A stretch of DNA of 64,000 nt from Acanthopleura granulata (Eukaryota > Mollusca > Polyplacophora > Chitonida > Chitonidae), in assembly GCA_016165875.1 (NCBI GenBank), contig JABBOT010000080.1:48318032-48382031 (forward strand), written 5' to 3'. The position numbers and the translations under genes are program-made. The notes beneath the pieces were generated by a model. The model was not told where the DNA came from, ran no database searches, and worked only from the letters and a program-made list of their open reading frames with translations. Shown here one piece after another: positions 47,465-59,215 of the stretch. The first letter of the stretch is position 1, and every line of letters begins with the position of its first letter.

Positions 47465-49248
47465 ATGATGGCCAATGCGACGGACGAAGAAACGCTGTCA
47501 GACCTGTTATTTGGCACAAAAGAATGGCTGATGGAATCTAGATTCACGCCCATACTCCTTTCCATGGTGTCCGTCGTGGTTCTGCTTGGTCTCGTGGCAA
47601 ATGTCTTGCTCGTCGCATCCATCTTGAGATCACCAAGCATGCGCACTTCGGCTAACCTCATTGTGATTTTCATGTGTGGTGTTGACCTCCACCGAATCTT
47701 CCATATGCTGGCGATCAATCTGGTAACTGGGATTTCCGGAAGGTAAGTAAAGGGGATACTTACACCTCTTTCCGGTAAATTATGAATAAATTTTCTTCTT
47801 GGTGGCAATAGTTTTATAAGGCGCGTTCACTGCTGTACTGATCATTCAGTTCAAGAAATGGTACTTAAAGGCGTGATCACTGCTACACTAATCATTTGTA
47901 TCACGCAATAGTGCTTTGAGGCATGTTTACCGCTGTATTGATCATTTAGCTCACACAATAGTGCTTTAAGGCATGTCCACTGTTGCACTGATTATTTGAT
48001 TCACGCAATAGTGCTCTGAGACGCGTTTACTGCTGTATTGATCATTTGATTCACGCAATAGTGCTTTGAGGCGTGTTTACTGCTACAATGATCAATTAGT
48101 TTATGCAGTAGTGCTTTGAGGCGTGTTTACTATTGTATTGATCATTTGATTCACGCTGTAGTGCTTTGAGGCATGTTTACTGCTGTATTGACCATTTACT
48201 TCATGAAGAGAACTATTAGGCGTGTTCACTACTTCAGTGATCAAATAGCTCACACAGTACTGCCATCAGACATATTCACAGTTGCAGTGATCATAGGGTT
48301 CACGCAATAGTGCTTTGAGGCGTGTTCACTGCTAAACTGAACAGTTCCATGAACAGTAGAAGTGAAGTAGAAATGTCGAGTGGCCTGCCTTCATTGTTTA
48401 CGTGAAGAAAGATAAGAATTATCACAATGCTCTTTCGAATTTGATTAGCCGTCTTGCCCGAATGGTATGAATATTGTGTTCTTATGAATGATAAATTTGT
48501 AGTGAACCAAGTTTTGAATTTTGCTTCTTTCAGGTGGCTCTATGACCGTACCTCAAGTTGCACATATTCTGCATTCTCTGTGCAGTTCTCTGGAAATGTC
48601 ACAGGACTTTCACTCTGTGTCATCAGCTTGAACCGGCTTTTGATGATCACTCAGCATAAGACTTATTACAAGATCTTCCGGGTAAAAAATACCGTCGCCA
48701 TGTTGGTTTTCGTTCTCCTGGCGTCTATAGCCATATCACTTCCGGTGACTATCAAAGACATCCAAATTTACATATTGTACTCAGACCAAACTGGTTCTTG
48801 TTACGCCTATGACGCCGATCCGAGAAAATCTTTTCAAATCACTAACATATTTTGCGCCATAATTTTGCCCAGCCTCGTGATGATTCCATCCTATACGTGG
48901 ATATTTTGCTTCGTGCGCAGGAGCAAACGTCGAGTGGCGGCAGGGAACACCGTCCGAGCGTCGTCCATATCTGTCAAAGAAGAGCTGCGCAGCGCCCTTG
49001 TCATCTTCCTGTCCTACGTAACCTACTGCTTGTTTTACGTTCCATTCTACGCCGCATATTTGGCGTTTTTAGCAGGCAACACCGTGTCATCGGAGATCCT
49101 AGTTGCCAGTAGTTTCTTGACAGACTTTCATCGTTTCATTCGACCAAGCCTTTATCCTATCTTGGGGACTTCCTACAGACAAGCTCTGGTGAGATTGTTA
49201 AGCTCAAGGTCAGCCCAGACATCAAGAACAACGACCTCCGAACAATAA
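47465..49248 (+). CDS. Rhodopsin-class GPCR, tandem copy B
   Basis: Exons 47465-47742 and 48534-49248 join in phase 2, as in copy A, giving 330 residues. Exon 1 has the same length as in the other copies (278 nt). The N-terminus reads MMANATDEETLSDL. Landmarks match copy A: GLVANV, GVDL, a Cys before segment 3, LNRLLMI in place of DRY, FYVP, and RPSLYP. The segment 5 to 7 region is nearly identical at DNA level to copies A and C, while segments 3-4 and loop 2 differ more. The C-tail ends TTTSEQ because a codon that is CAA in A and C is TAA here. Downstream sequence still resembles the lost tail codons, so this is a recent truncation of about 20 residues. The membrane core is intact, so the receptor could still work with altered tail regulation. 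Confidence 0.88.
47819..48345. repeat. Minisatellite in the receptor B intron, about 50-bp unit, 10-11 copies
   Basis: Units read AGGCATGTTTACCGCTGTAT, TGATCATTTAGCTCACACAA, TAGTGCTTTG and variants. A single related unit (ACAGTCACCTCACGCAACAG, then TGCTTTGGGC) is in the receptor C intron at about 52540-52580, so the array expanded in copy B. Confidence 0.92.
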
Positions 49249-49424
49249 CAGTCAGTGCGAACAAACGGTACAGGCGTAAACGAATCAACATCTTGTAGCA
49301 TGAAGAGAGTCTGGCTATGCATCTATGTCATCTAAACCTATCTTCGTTCGAATCGGCCACATTTTGAGAAATCTTCATGGAGATGTTCGCCTGTACATTT
49401 ATGAACTAGGGAACTTCAGTCCAG

Positions 49425-49430
49425 AATAAA
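49425..49430 (+). terminator. Candidate poly(A) signal for receptor B
   Basis: AATAAA 177 nt after the stop codon. Confidence 0.5.
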
Positions 49431-50003
49431 GCTAGCATTTACAAGCTAACAATTTTTAAGTAATAGAAATCGTATCTGGTAGTGACCCTAAGCTAGTCAC
49501 TGACCTGGTTTGGACGGTAAGGACTTTTGGCAAAGATTTTCAAGCCTATGAAATCGATTAATGCTCGCCTTGAAAAATTGGTTCATCAGAATACAGATAG
49601 CCAAAGAACCTTGTATAATGTAGACAGCATTCTTACATAATAGTTGCCAGGAAGAAAATTTAACCCAATTCATTGTCCCGTGTTTTCACAACCATTTGTT
49701 CGAATTTTAAGCACAAGTGAATCACTCGTCAGCGGATTTTCTATTTACATCGTCATTATCCTGTTTGTATGTACTCTAAATTAACACTGTCATACCACCT
49801 CTGTTATAGCTGTGGCTAAATTTTCCACATAAAAAAGTGAGACAGCAAACAAAGAAATAACATTGGATGGTTGTGCGAAACTCACAGGTTGCACGATGTT
49901 ACATTGTGGGCTCTTACACCCTAGAGCACGGAATTTTTTACCGCCATCCAGAACCATTAAATACCTCGTCAGTACTGAATCCCTAGGCGTTCATTACAGC
50001 TTC
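49431..50003. other. Intergenic stretch between receptors B and C
   Basis: Nothing recognised. Confidence 0.4.
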
Positions 50004-50409
50004 ATTTGAAGTATATTTATGTCTTACTTTCTGAATGCTTCAAAGGCCTGGAACTGCAGCCTGCAGGAATCGTGATGAGAAATCGTCAACTGATCGCTGT
50101 GTCCATACCATTAAATACCTCGACCCCCATCGCCTTGTCATACTTATCAAAAGAAAACAACAGAGCCAATGAATCTAATGTACAATATGATCCCGTTGTG
50201 TAGAGATCCATGCGATAGGTCAACCTGCTGATGGACGTACAGAAACAACCAGGGTTCCTTTTGAACCATTCCTTTCTTCTTCTTGTCTTCTCAGTCACGA
50301 ATGGAGCATGTTTCTACTACAACTGAAACAGCCAGTGCTTGGCGGACCAGTCAGTCGTAATAGTAGGCCTGATATCCAGGTATCGAACACCAGTCAACAA
50401 CCCACTGAG
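50004..50409 (+). repeat. Receptor-associated 5' block, copy C (diverged)
   Basis: Aligns patchily with copies A and B: GAGCCAATGAATCTAATGTA versus AGCCAATCATTGTTCTGTAC, GATAGGTCAACC, CTTTTGAACCA, CAGTGCTTGGCGGACCAGTC. It ends at the same type of donor, CTGAG|GTAAGAAAT (exon end 50409). The frame is not conserved. The small ORF at 50006-50203 is not shared by the other copies. Confidence 0.45.
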
Positions 50410-51690
50410 GTAAGAAATAAAAAACAAATTCGGCTGTTGGTCATTTTGTGCAACTGATTCCACTAAACACCTCTAGATTATCTGAACTGGACCAGTGCAT
50501 GAAGACTAGAGACTGTATTGAATTAATATGTAAGAGCAGAATTTTCTCGCTGGACTGAACAATTTGACAATCGTTAACACTGTCAGCCTAAAACAAGTGG
50601 GTCCCAGCCCTGCTTTTGCGTAATACATCACTGTTTCTGCATTGGCGTGGCCATGACGCCAGTATCTAGTTCACAGGTATTGCAGCGTAATAGCGGAAGA
50701 GGATGTGTTTCTACATAGCTTGGAACCGACTCCTTAAAGCGGGATATGTTGAGTGATCACGTCAGTAGGGCAACATCGTGGTCTTTCTAAAGTAGCGTTT
50801 CAGTTGCGGATACTAAGTTTATGATGGCTGGTGTTAGGGTACGATCGTCTATGTGTCTACAGGGTTTGAATAAGGAAATGTCATGGGATAATATTTGAGC
50901 ATAAAGAGTGGTCTAGAGTGGTCTTCCACTAGCAAGGGCTTACGAGACTCCAGTGTTGGCCTTGGACACTATTCACGGGAGTTGGTTGACAATAAGCGGT
51001 CTGGACGTCCATGTGGCCGTGTACAGACCCTATACAGCAAATTGTGTAGTTTTACACTAAGAGAAAGGCTGGCAATTTTGTAACCAGTAATTTGTGTTAC
51101 ATATTTACACTTTGTTGTAGACACAAAGTTAACTGTATATTTAACGCATATTCACCTGCTTGGGAGCGCCTCTTTTACAGGCTATAGGCGTACTGCTGAT
51201 TCTATGCATGTCGAACCATCTTCGGAATCCACGCGTATACACCCTACACTATAATGTAAATTTTCAACTTTTCTGTGTGGTTGTAACTCCGCAGTTGAAA
51301 AAATGTAGATATCACGCCAACAACATACTTCAGGGGAGCTCAGAAGACTGCATCACTTTGTCGTGTAAGTTTTCATTATGGTGTTACGCATGCGTCGATA
51401 TCTTCACTTTACATTTATCTACTAACATATTACAACTGGAAGAGGCAAAGCAGCTGAGAAAATAGTTGTTGGATTTATACAGTGATATTTATGATAGGCC
51501 CTACATACTTATAGGCAGTACATTTGTAATTTTACCGGTCTAATGAACATTTGCACCATATCTTAAAATCCTACAGGAATAGAGTGTAGACTAACACCAA
51601 AAGTTGCTGCATTATTTTTACACTTGAATTCACAGTTCCAGTTTAGATCATTTTATGCTGTAAAATTACATATTTTTTGCAGTGAAACTG
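50410..51690. other. Region upstream of receptor C, first part
   Basis: Nothing recognised. The ORFs at 50895-51083 and 51160-51465 have no known domain. Confidence 0.4.
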
Positions 51691-51696
51691 TGTTTG

Positions 51697-51972
51697 ACGA
51701 CCACTTGTCATCCGCATCTTTCACACAAATATATTCCGTCATCCTCCATCCATGAACCACTTGTCGCCTACATTTTCTACACCTATATATTTCCGCGTCT
51801 TCCACACATGAACCATTGTCATCCACATCCTCCACACACACATACTTCGACGTGCTACACCCATGAACCATTTGTCATCCGCATCTTCCACACGCATACT
51901 CCGGAATCCTCCACCCATGAACCACTTGTCATCCACATCCTCCACACACATATACTCCGGCGTCCTCCACCC
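51697..51972. repeat. Minisatellite, about 56-bp unit, 5 copies
   Basis: Units read ATGAACCACTTGTCATCCAC, ATCCTCCACACACATATACT, CCGGCGTCCTCCACCC. The ORFs of 72-99 residues on both strands here are repeat artefacts. Confidence 0.92.
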
Positions 51973-51983
51973 ATCAACTGATC

Positions 51984-52069
51984 GCCATTGTATAAATGAA
52001 AAACTTAGGTGTGGCGTTAAACACATATCGTATGAATAAACAGGTAAATAAATAAATAAATAAATATCT
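51984..52069 (+). mobile_element. Old SINE 3' end
   Basis: CGCCATTGTATAAATGAAAA then GGTGTGGCGTTAAACACATA and an (AAAT)n tail resemble the SINE end. The body is lost. Confidence 0.6.
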
Positions 52070-52105
52070 ATTTGTTATAATTATATTTCGGGAAGGCAAA
52101 AGTCA

Positions 52106-53477
52106 ATGATGGCTAATGTGACGGAAGAAGAGACGCTGTCAGACCAATTTTTCGGCACAAAAGAATGGCTGATCGACCCTAGGTTCACGCCCATTCTCCT
52201 TTCCATGGTGTCCGTCGTGGTTTTGTTTGGACTCGTGGCAAACGTCTTGCTCGTCGCATCCATCTTGAGATCACCGAGCATGCGCACTTCTGCCAACCTC
52301 ATTGTGATTTTCATGTGTGGTGTTGACCTCCTCCGAATCCTTCATATGCTGGCGATCAACCTCGTGACCGGGATTTCCGGGAGGTAAGTCAAGATGAAGT
52401 TTACTTTCGAACTTGGCATCATGGGTACAGGCTGCAGATTGTCGCCTGGATGTTTCACTGGATGTCTGTAAATACCGTGGTATCTAAGTAAGTAGATTTG
52501 GAGATGCCATACTTCAATTCTGGTCACGTATCAGTGCCATGCTACGCTGAACAGTCACCTCACGCAACAGTGCTTTGGGCAACAGTCCATGAATTGTTAC
52601 GGCATAGAACACTAAATGGCACTAATGTTATTTTCTTTTGAATGCTAAATTTGCAATCAACGTATTTTTGAAACTTGGTTTTTTCAGGTGGCAGTACGAC
52701 CATGCTTCAACATGCACGTATTCTGCATTCATGGTGCATTTTTCCGCTAATGCTACAGGATTTTCGCTGTGTGTCATCAGCTTAAACCGGCTTTTGATGA
52801 TCACTCAACACGAACTCTACTGCAAGATCTTCCTGATTAAAAATACAATCGTCATGTTGGTTTTCGTTCTCCTAGCTTCTACGATCATGTCACTTCCGAT
52901 AACTGTCAAGGGCATCCAAATTTATGTACTGTACTCCCGTCAGACAGGTGCCTGTTACGCCTATGACGCAATTCCGGGAAAGCCTTATGAAATCACCAAC
53001 ATATTTTGCTCCATAATTTTGCCCAGCCTCGTGATGATTCCATCCTATACGTGGATATTTTGCTTCGTGCGCAGGAGCAAACGTCGAGTGGCCGCAGGGA
53101 ACACCGTCCGAGCGTCGTCCATGTCAGTCAGAGAAGAACTGCGCAGCGCCCTCGTCATCTTCCTGTCCTACATAACCTACTGCTTGTTTTACGTTCCATT
53201 TTACGGCGCGTATTTGGCGTACCTGTCAAGCGGCGCCGTGTCATCGGAGATCCTAGTTGCCAGTAGTTTCTTGACAGACTTTCATCGTTTCATTCGACCA
53301 AGCCTTTATCCTATCTTGGGAACTTCTTACAGACAAGCTCTGGTGAGATTGTTCAGCTCAAGGTCAGCTCAGATATCTGCAACAACAACATCCGAACAAC
53401 AACAGTCAGTGCGAACCAATGTCATATATGTCAGATCAGCGGGACCTTCTACCATGAAGAGATTTCAGGCTTGCTGA
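52106..53477 (+). CDS. Rhodopsin-class GPCR, tandem copy C
   Basis: Exons 52106-52383 and 52688-53477 join in phase 2 to give 355 residues. Exon 1 is 278 nt as in the other copies and starts MMANVTEEETLSDQ. The exon 2 start is WQYDHASTCTYSAF, then NRLLMI in place of DRY, FYVP in segment 6 and RPSLYP in segment 7. The region from segment 5 to the tail is almost the same as copy A at DNA level. Segment 4 and loop 2 are the most different part, for example PITVKGIQIYVLYSRQTGAC and AIPGKPYEIT. The tail is full length and ends MKRFQAC, with a terminal cysteine not seen in A or B. Divergence concentrated in the extracellular loop and segment 4 side would fit ligand diversification, but a conversion tract in the 3' part would give the same pattern. 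Confidence 0.9.
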
Positions 53478-56215
53478 TCTCAGATACAACTGTCCACCCA
53501 CATTATAAGCTTGCTCAAAAGATAAGATCGCTTGATGGGGCCTGCGTGTTTAGCTCTAGCTTCGTGTTGGGTCCATGTGTTTATGTCTAGATTTGCATGC
53601 GGTTTATGTACGTAGATCTAGCAGTGTTTGGATGTGTGTGTTAGGACTGCTTTGTATCTCTATTTTGTTGTCTCTGCGTGTAGATCTGGTTTTGTGTGGG
53701 CTCTGTGTGTTAACTCTAGCATTGTACGGGGATCTGTGTTTATATCTAGCTTACTCTGGAATAAGAGGATTCCATTATCATGGAAAGTATAGTAATGTGT
53801 CTTTAGTACGCAGACTATATAACTGTTGAATTTGTCCATTAGAAAACATGTCACTGATCGAGTGTGTTAATAATTTAGCTGATATAGTTGTGCATTACTG
53901 GTGTATTAGGTTTTCACTATTGTGTAAACAAATAAATGTTATGTATTCGGGAGGTTTCTCTCGTTTATCTCCTTTAGGGTTTTACTCTACCCCCTCATGT
54001 AAATGCATCAACAAGAGGACGCTACTCCCACCCTAGCACCATGGCTTAGGCCTATAAGCAGAATTAGGTAACAGATATATACGCAGTGATGTTACCTGGA
54101 GTTCATTAGACGTCACTGTGGCACTGAATTGCGAAAATCTGAAGCTCGAGCCTTCGGCAGAGGCGATACCTGGCGATAGGATGAACATCTTAACACCGCC
54201 GTAACAACCCACGTGTACAACCTTTTGACTGTATCTTAAAAATAAGTAACACGCAGGCCCAATGAGGGGTTTAACCATTTCTCTGATTCATTCGATAAAC
54301 CTCCAGCATTGCCAGTGCTGATAATATAAACTTCTGGCTCTTCAGTGTAAAGACAATGAACTTTTGTAATACTGAGACTACATGATAAATTAAAATCTCG
54401 TAGGGTGTTCATTACCCTTTTCACCGATATGAAGATTTAGCTATCAACTGATTCGAAATAATTACAGCTTTGCCACTGATGACAAAATGATGCTGTAGGA
54501 ATTAGACAATGGCCTTTTGTACTGGACTGATACGATGGACAAGCAACACCTCTTCAGATCTTTGCTGTGGCATAGACGAATATTAAGATTATGGTGGTAG
54601 GTCAGTTGGCAAGTCAATTTACGTTGGAGTTCAGCCCTTTCGAAACATTGTCTACAGTACAATCCTTCGAAATATTCCAACCAACGTATGACGTTGACGG
54701 GATTTGATAGGCCATCATGCTAAAAGCTGCGTCCAAACGGCCAAAAGTTCTGCAGGTTGCCGGAATATCACGAATATACGTGCTTTGAGCCGAACATGAG
54801 AGGACTTCTCTGAATCAATAGAAACAATGTGTTATCTTTATGTGCACTTTTACATACAGGCTTCATAGAAATAGCAAGACGATGCTAATCTCCATTTGTT
54901 GTAATCTCCCATTACATGCCCATGGTTAATGGATCTACACTGTCTTGGAGCTGTGTTTTCTTTCCGGTTGTAAAAGGTGAGGAAAACCACCGACAATACA
55001 ATTCTGTCTATTTATGGGTATCTAATCACTATAATGCAAATCGCTACCGTACCATATTTGTATGAAGTGAGGGAATGTCGTCATTATGTACGGCACGCTA
55101 TTCTATAACCACGAAAATCATTAGAAATGTGGGATCGAGCAATACAAACGGAATGCAGACAGCTCTGGTCAGAGGACAATACATCAACGGAAACGATATA
55201 GTCAACCCATCGTTTCAAACAGAAAACTAATCCTTCAAAGTCTTCTTGAATTTCGGTTGATACCTTAACAAATGGTAAAGAAACAGGTCTATTATATTCT
55301 CGGATATAACAGAAAGAGTGATCATTTTTTGGCATAAGTCCTTTTCCGTTTGCAGCATAACTCTTATTCGCCAATGATCACTTATCCTATTAGACTGGAT
55401 CTTTGAAAACTGAAGCTACTTTAAAGACACGCTCTGATGGAAACAAAATCTGCCACAGATGTCCCTTCATATCAGATATCAGATTCATCAGGGAAAAACC
55501 CACGGTAATTACAACCTCTCCCATTCAACCGTCTTAAATTAATCTGACATGAAAATGTTATTTTAACGATTTAAGGCATGATGGGTTGAAAGTATAATGG
55601 GATAGCTTTTCCCGCGCAATAGTGATTCGGTACCAAGCTGACCTAACTACTGTTCTCTTGCACTACACGAGTAATACGTTATCAGTTGGCCCACAAAACG
55701 CCACAATGGACAATCAGCTACACAGGTTTGACCCGAACTACCTCTGGCGGGGAAGGTTCCCCTTTGATAATCGCAAAAATCGGACACAACTGACCTTGAC
55801 CTTTAAGGTACAAGACAAATTGTGGTTTGATGAAGGAAAGAACGAGCGTGACAGACGATTCTGGATATGAACTAAGTCGAAAGTGCCGAGTGTAAAGAGG
55901 CACTCGCTAGTCTACATAAGAAATAATGCGAGCTTCTCTTGGGTGACAGCTCTCTTTCGCTTTTATAGAAAAGAAACTACTGACTAAGGTAAATGCACAA
56001 GAGGACGCATTTTACCGATTACGCGTGACCAGTTGCCAATGAACTATCACATCCACTGTCGTCGCTGATTTGGTTTAATACTGCCTGTGCTGTAGTCTTT
56101 TACATTGGTGGGAGCAAGCTCTGGTATGGCGAATACTAGCAGTAACCATGCAGGCTGACTATAAATCGATCCACCAATATACCAGCCATTCCACATTGGC
56201 TAGAATGCTAACAAA
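53478..56215. other. Intergenic stretch downstream of receptor C
   Basis: A candidate poly(A) signal (AATAAA) lies at 53931-53936. A diverged copy of the dispersed repeat seen near 40300 lies at about 54030-54140. ORFs such as 55084-55374 (-) and 55622-55870 (+) have no recognised domain. Confidence 0.45.
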
Positions 56216-56219
56216 TGCG

Positions 56220-56490
56220 TGGTCAGGAGGTAATCTTCCAACCTTTCTGCTGGAATGTAGAGAAATCCGTGACGGCAGAAGGCGACCTACCAGTCTTTCC
56301 AATGGAACACTGAGATGTTCGTGATAACGATCTAGGGGGGCAGTCTACCAGCCTTTCCATTGGAACACTGAGAAGTTTGTGATGGCCTCAGGTGGAAATC
56401 TAACAGGTTTTTTGACGCTGAAATGCTGGGAGATTCTTGATCGCGGTCAGGAGGCAACCGACTACAATTTCTATTGGAAACATTACCATC
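56220..56490. repeat. Diverged minisatellite, about 55-bp unit, 5 copies
   Basis: Units share CCTACCAGTCTTTCCAATGG, AACACTGAGA and TTCGTGAT variants, decaying towards both ends. Confidence 0.75.
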
Positions 56491-57499
56491 CCTAAATTGG
56501 TATTTAATAATATCGAAATTAAAGTCAGCCCTGATGTCGACACGAAAACCCGAAGATTGGTCCTTTTACTAAATATACACATCCAGAAAGGTACGATTTT
56601 GAAAATCCCTATGGTTTCCTTTAATTCTAGAGAACTGACATATACACTGCTTCGTTTACATAGGGATTATATAGCGCTAAAGGTCATCTGTAAAGCGTGT
56701 GGTGAATATAAAAGAAATCAATGATTATTCTAAAGCTTCTACTTATAGCCCTGTTCAGAGCAGGTCGATCACTCAGCATGAGACCTATCTATATATTGGA
56801 CTTTGTCTTCAACACTCAAAAGTCTTCAGCCCATAAAATCTAGATGGAATCTTGGATCGTCACTGGATTTAAACACTCTACAAAAATAATACTGTGTATC
56901 ATAAGAAAACGCATATTATATTTGTTAAAAATAAAGGCTTTTCAAGCGTGTGTCTAACAGTTTAATAATAAGTCTAATAACAAGGTATTGAAGAAATAGC
57001 CATAGAGTATAATTGTACTGGTCTGGATTGATTTTATGACAACATATCTTTTTTTGCTTGGCGAAGAATTCTCCAGAATAGCCAGATAAATACCGCTAAT
57101 GTCACTGATCATCGTTTGTATGGATTTCTGTCTTCCGTGTTTCTTATCGTAGATGTTGTCATGGTTACGATATTTCAGCCCGTCCTGCGTAGTAAACATT
57201 AATGCTACATGCTTTTAGATCATAGTACAATTAACCGTCCATAACAAGATTCGCTTTCAACTAGATTTGAAAATTGTCTTAATTTGTTTATTGAAAAAGA
57301 TCGCTTTGGGTATGATGTATGTTGGTCGTTGTTATATAATTGTATCTGTTAGATTCATGCTGCTGTAATCTTCACATTGACGTAATGGCTTTCGTTAAAA
57401 ATTAACTTAATATATCAACGAAGGCCATGATTTATTACCTAAGGCTGACCTGCGGGAGTTACGTATGATGTTAAGTGTATTGTGCGCAGTAAAAGGCAA
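56491..57499. other. Intergenic stretch, nothing recognised
   Basis: The ORFs at 56437-56724 (+) and 56954-57199 (-) show no known domain. Confidence 0.4.
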
Positions 57500-57735
57500 G
57501 GTTTTTCCATAGATTTAAACCGTTAATCGGCAAGGAACGATCTTTTCTCCTTATCCCCGTCAGCAACCTTCTACCGCTGCAAAGGCAACTCCCCTTTACC
57601 AAGGAACATCAAGGAAGGGTTTTGTGTCATGGATTACTTCCGCAAATCCAGTTTTATGGCCCCATTCTATTTACGTGAGTTAGTGTTAACGGTTTTTCAC
57701 CCAAGATTCACAGCCGATTATGAAGGTCATGAAGA
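57500..57735. repeat. Duplicated segment flanking the minisatellite, copy 1
   Basis: Matches 58170-58360 through ACATCAAGGAAGG, GTGTCA, ATTACTTCCGCAAATCCA, TTCTATTTACGTG and GAAGGTCATGAA. It is not a conserved ORF. Confidence 0.75.
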
Positions 57736-57894
57736 ACGCAAGATACTTTTTGCCGAGCTCTAAGGTCGGTCAACTGAACATTACTGGATTAGCTCGAGGA
57801 GAAATGATTACCAGAGCCTTTGCTGACTGACTAGTCATGTTAATGACTAGCGCATTCTGAATCAAAAGTTCGAAAGTTAATTAAGACGTGGTGG

Positions 57895-58145
57895 TTGTCT
57901 GGGGGCTTGAAGCTTGGCTTGTTCCTCAGGGCTAAATGCTTCGTTTGTCCCCTCGGGAAAGATGCCCTCTAGGACTAGATACTTGGGTTGTTCTTCCAGG
58001 GATAGATACTTGGGGTGTTCCTTCAGCCTAGATGCTTGGTAAGCTCTGTCTGGCTAGATGCTTGACTTGTTCCTCCTGGATGCTGACTTGTTTCTCTTGG
58101 GTTAAATGCTTGGTTTGTTCCATCGGGCTAGATGCTCGGTAGCTT
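57895..58145. repeat. Degenerate 27-bp minisatellite monomers
   Basis: Loose copies of a TAGATACTTGGGTTGTTCTT-type unit, related to the main arrays downstream. Confidence 0.7.
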
Positions 58146-58169
58146 GTTCCGGGCTAGATGCTTGGTAAG

Positions 58170-58360
58170 TTCCTTCAAGCTCTATAGTTATCGCACCGCT
58201 GCGAAGGAAACCCCCCTTTATGACATCAAGGAAGGTTTATGTGTCAGGAATTACTTCCGCAAATCCATTCTATGGCCAGTTCTATTTACGTGCGTTAGTG
58301 TTTATAGCCAGTTCTATTTACGTGCGTTAGTGTTTATAGCCGATCATGAAGGTCATGAAA
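58170..58360. repeat. Duplicated segment flanking the minisatellite, copy 2
   Basis: Second copy of 57500-57735. It also holds its own 32-bp tandem duplication (AGCCAGTTCTATTTACGTGC then GTTAGTGTTTAT) at about 58275-58338. Confidence 0.8.
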
Positions 58361-58377
58361 GATCGCCAGCGATCGAA

Positions 58378-59215
58378 ACTTGGTTTGTTCCCCAGGGAAG
58401 AGGCTTGGTTTGTTCCCTCGGGAAGAGGCTTTGTTTGCTCCCGGGAAGAGGCTTGGTTTGTTCCCTCGGGAAGATGCTTGGTTTGCTCCTTCGGGAAGAG
58501 GCTTGGTTTGTTCCCTCGGGAAGAGGCTTGGTTTGTTCCCTCGGGAAGAGGCTTGGTTTGTTCCTTCGGGCTATATCCAGGGATAAATACTTGGTTGGGT
58601 CCTCCAAGATTAAGTGCTCGGTTTGTTCCTCCAGGGATAAATACTTGGTTGGTTCCTCCAGGACTAAGTGCTCGGCTTGTTCCTCCAGGGATAAATACTT
58701 GGTTGGTTCCTCCAAGATTATGTGCTCGGCTTGTTCCTCCAGGAATAAATACTTGCTCGGTTTGTTCCTTCAGGGATAAATGCGTGGTTGATTCCTCCAG
58801 GACTATGTGCTCGGCTTGTTCCCCCAGAGATAAAAACTTGGTTGGTTCGCTTTGTTCCTCCAGGACAAAGTGCTTGGTTAGTTCATCCAGAGATAAATAC
58901 TTAGTTGGTTCCTCCAGGACTAAGTGCTGGACTTGTTCCTCCAGATATAAATACTCGGTTTGTTCCTCCAGGACTAAGTGCTTGGTTTGTTCTTCCAGGG
59001 ATAAATACTTGGTTAGTTCATCCACGATTAAGTGCTCGGCTTGTTCTTCCAGGGATAAATACTTGGTTGGTTCCTCCTGGGATAAACACTTGGTTGGTTC
59101 CTCCAGGACTAAGTGTTCGGTTTGTTCCTCCAGAGATAAATACTTGATTGGTTTCACCAGAACTAAGTTCTCGGATTGTCCCTCTAGGCTAGATGCTCGG
59201 CTTGTTTCTCCAGGC
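58378..59215. repeat. Minisatellite locus 1: 25-bp then 27-bp units
   Basis: From 58378 to about 58570 the unit is 25 bp (AAGAGGCTTGGTTTGTTCCC then TCGGG), about seven copies. From about 58575 it becomes 27-bp units alternating GGATAAATACTTGGTTGGTT and GACTAAGTGCTCGGCTTGTT, each closed by CCTCCAG or similar. The 27-bp part reads open in several frames. On the - strand it gives 9-residue repeats EEPTKYLSL/EEQTEHLVL (a 296-residue ORF, 58327-59217); on the + strand a 311-residue ORF. Neither has a signal peptide, a splice-supported context or a recognised domain, so I call it a repeat rather than a gene. Confidence 0.9.
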
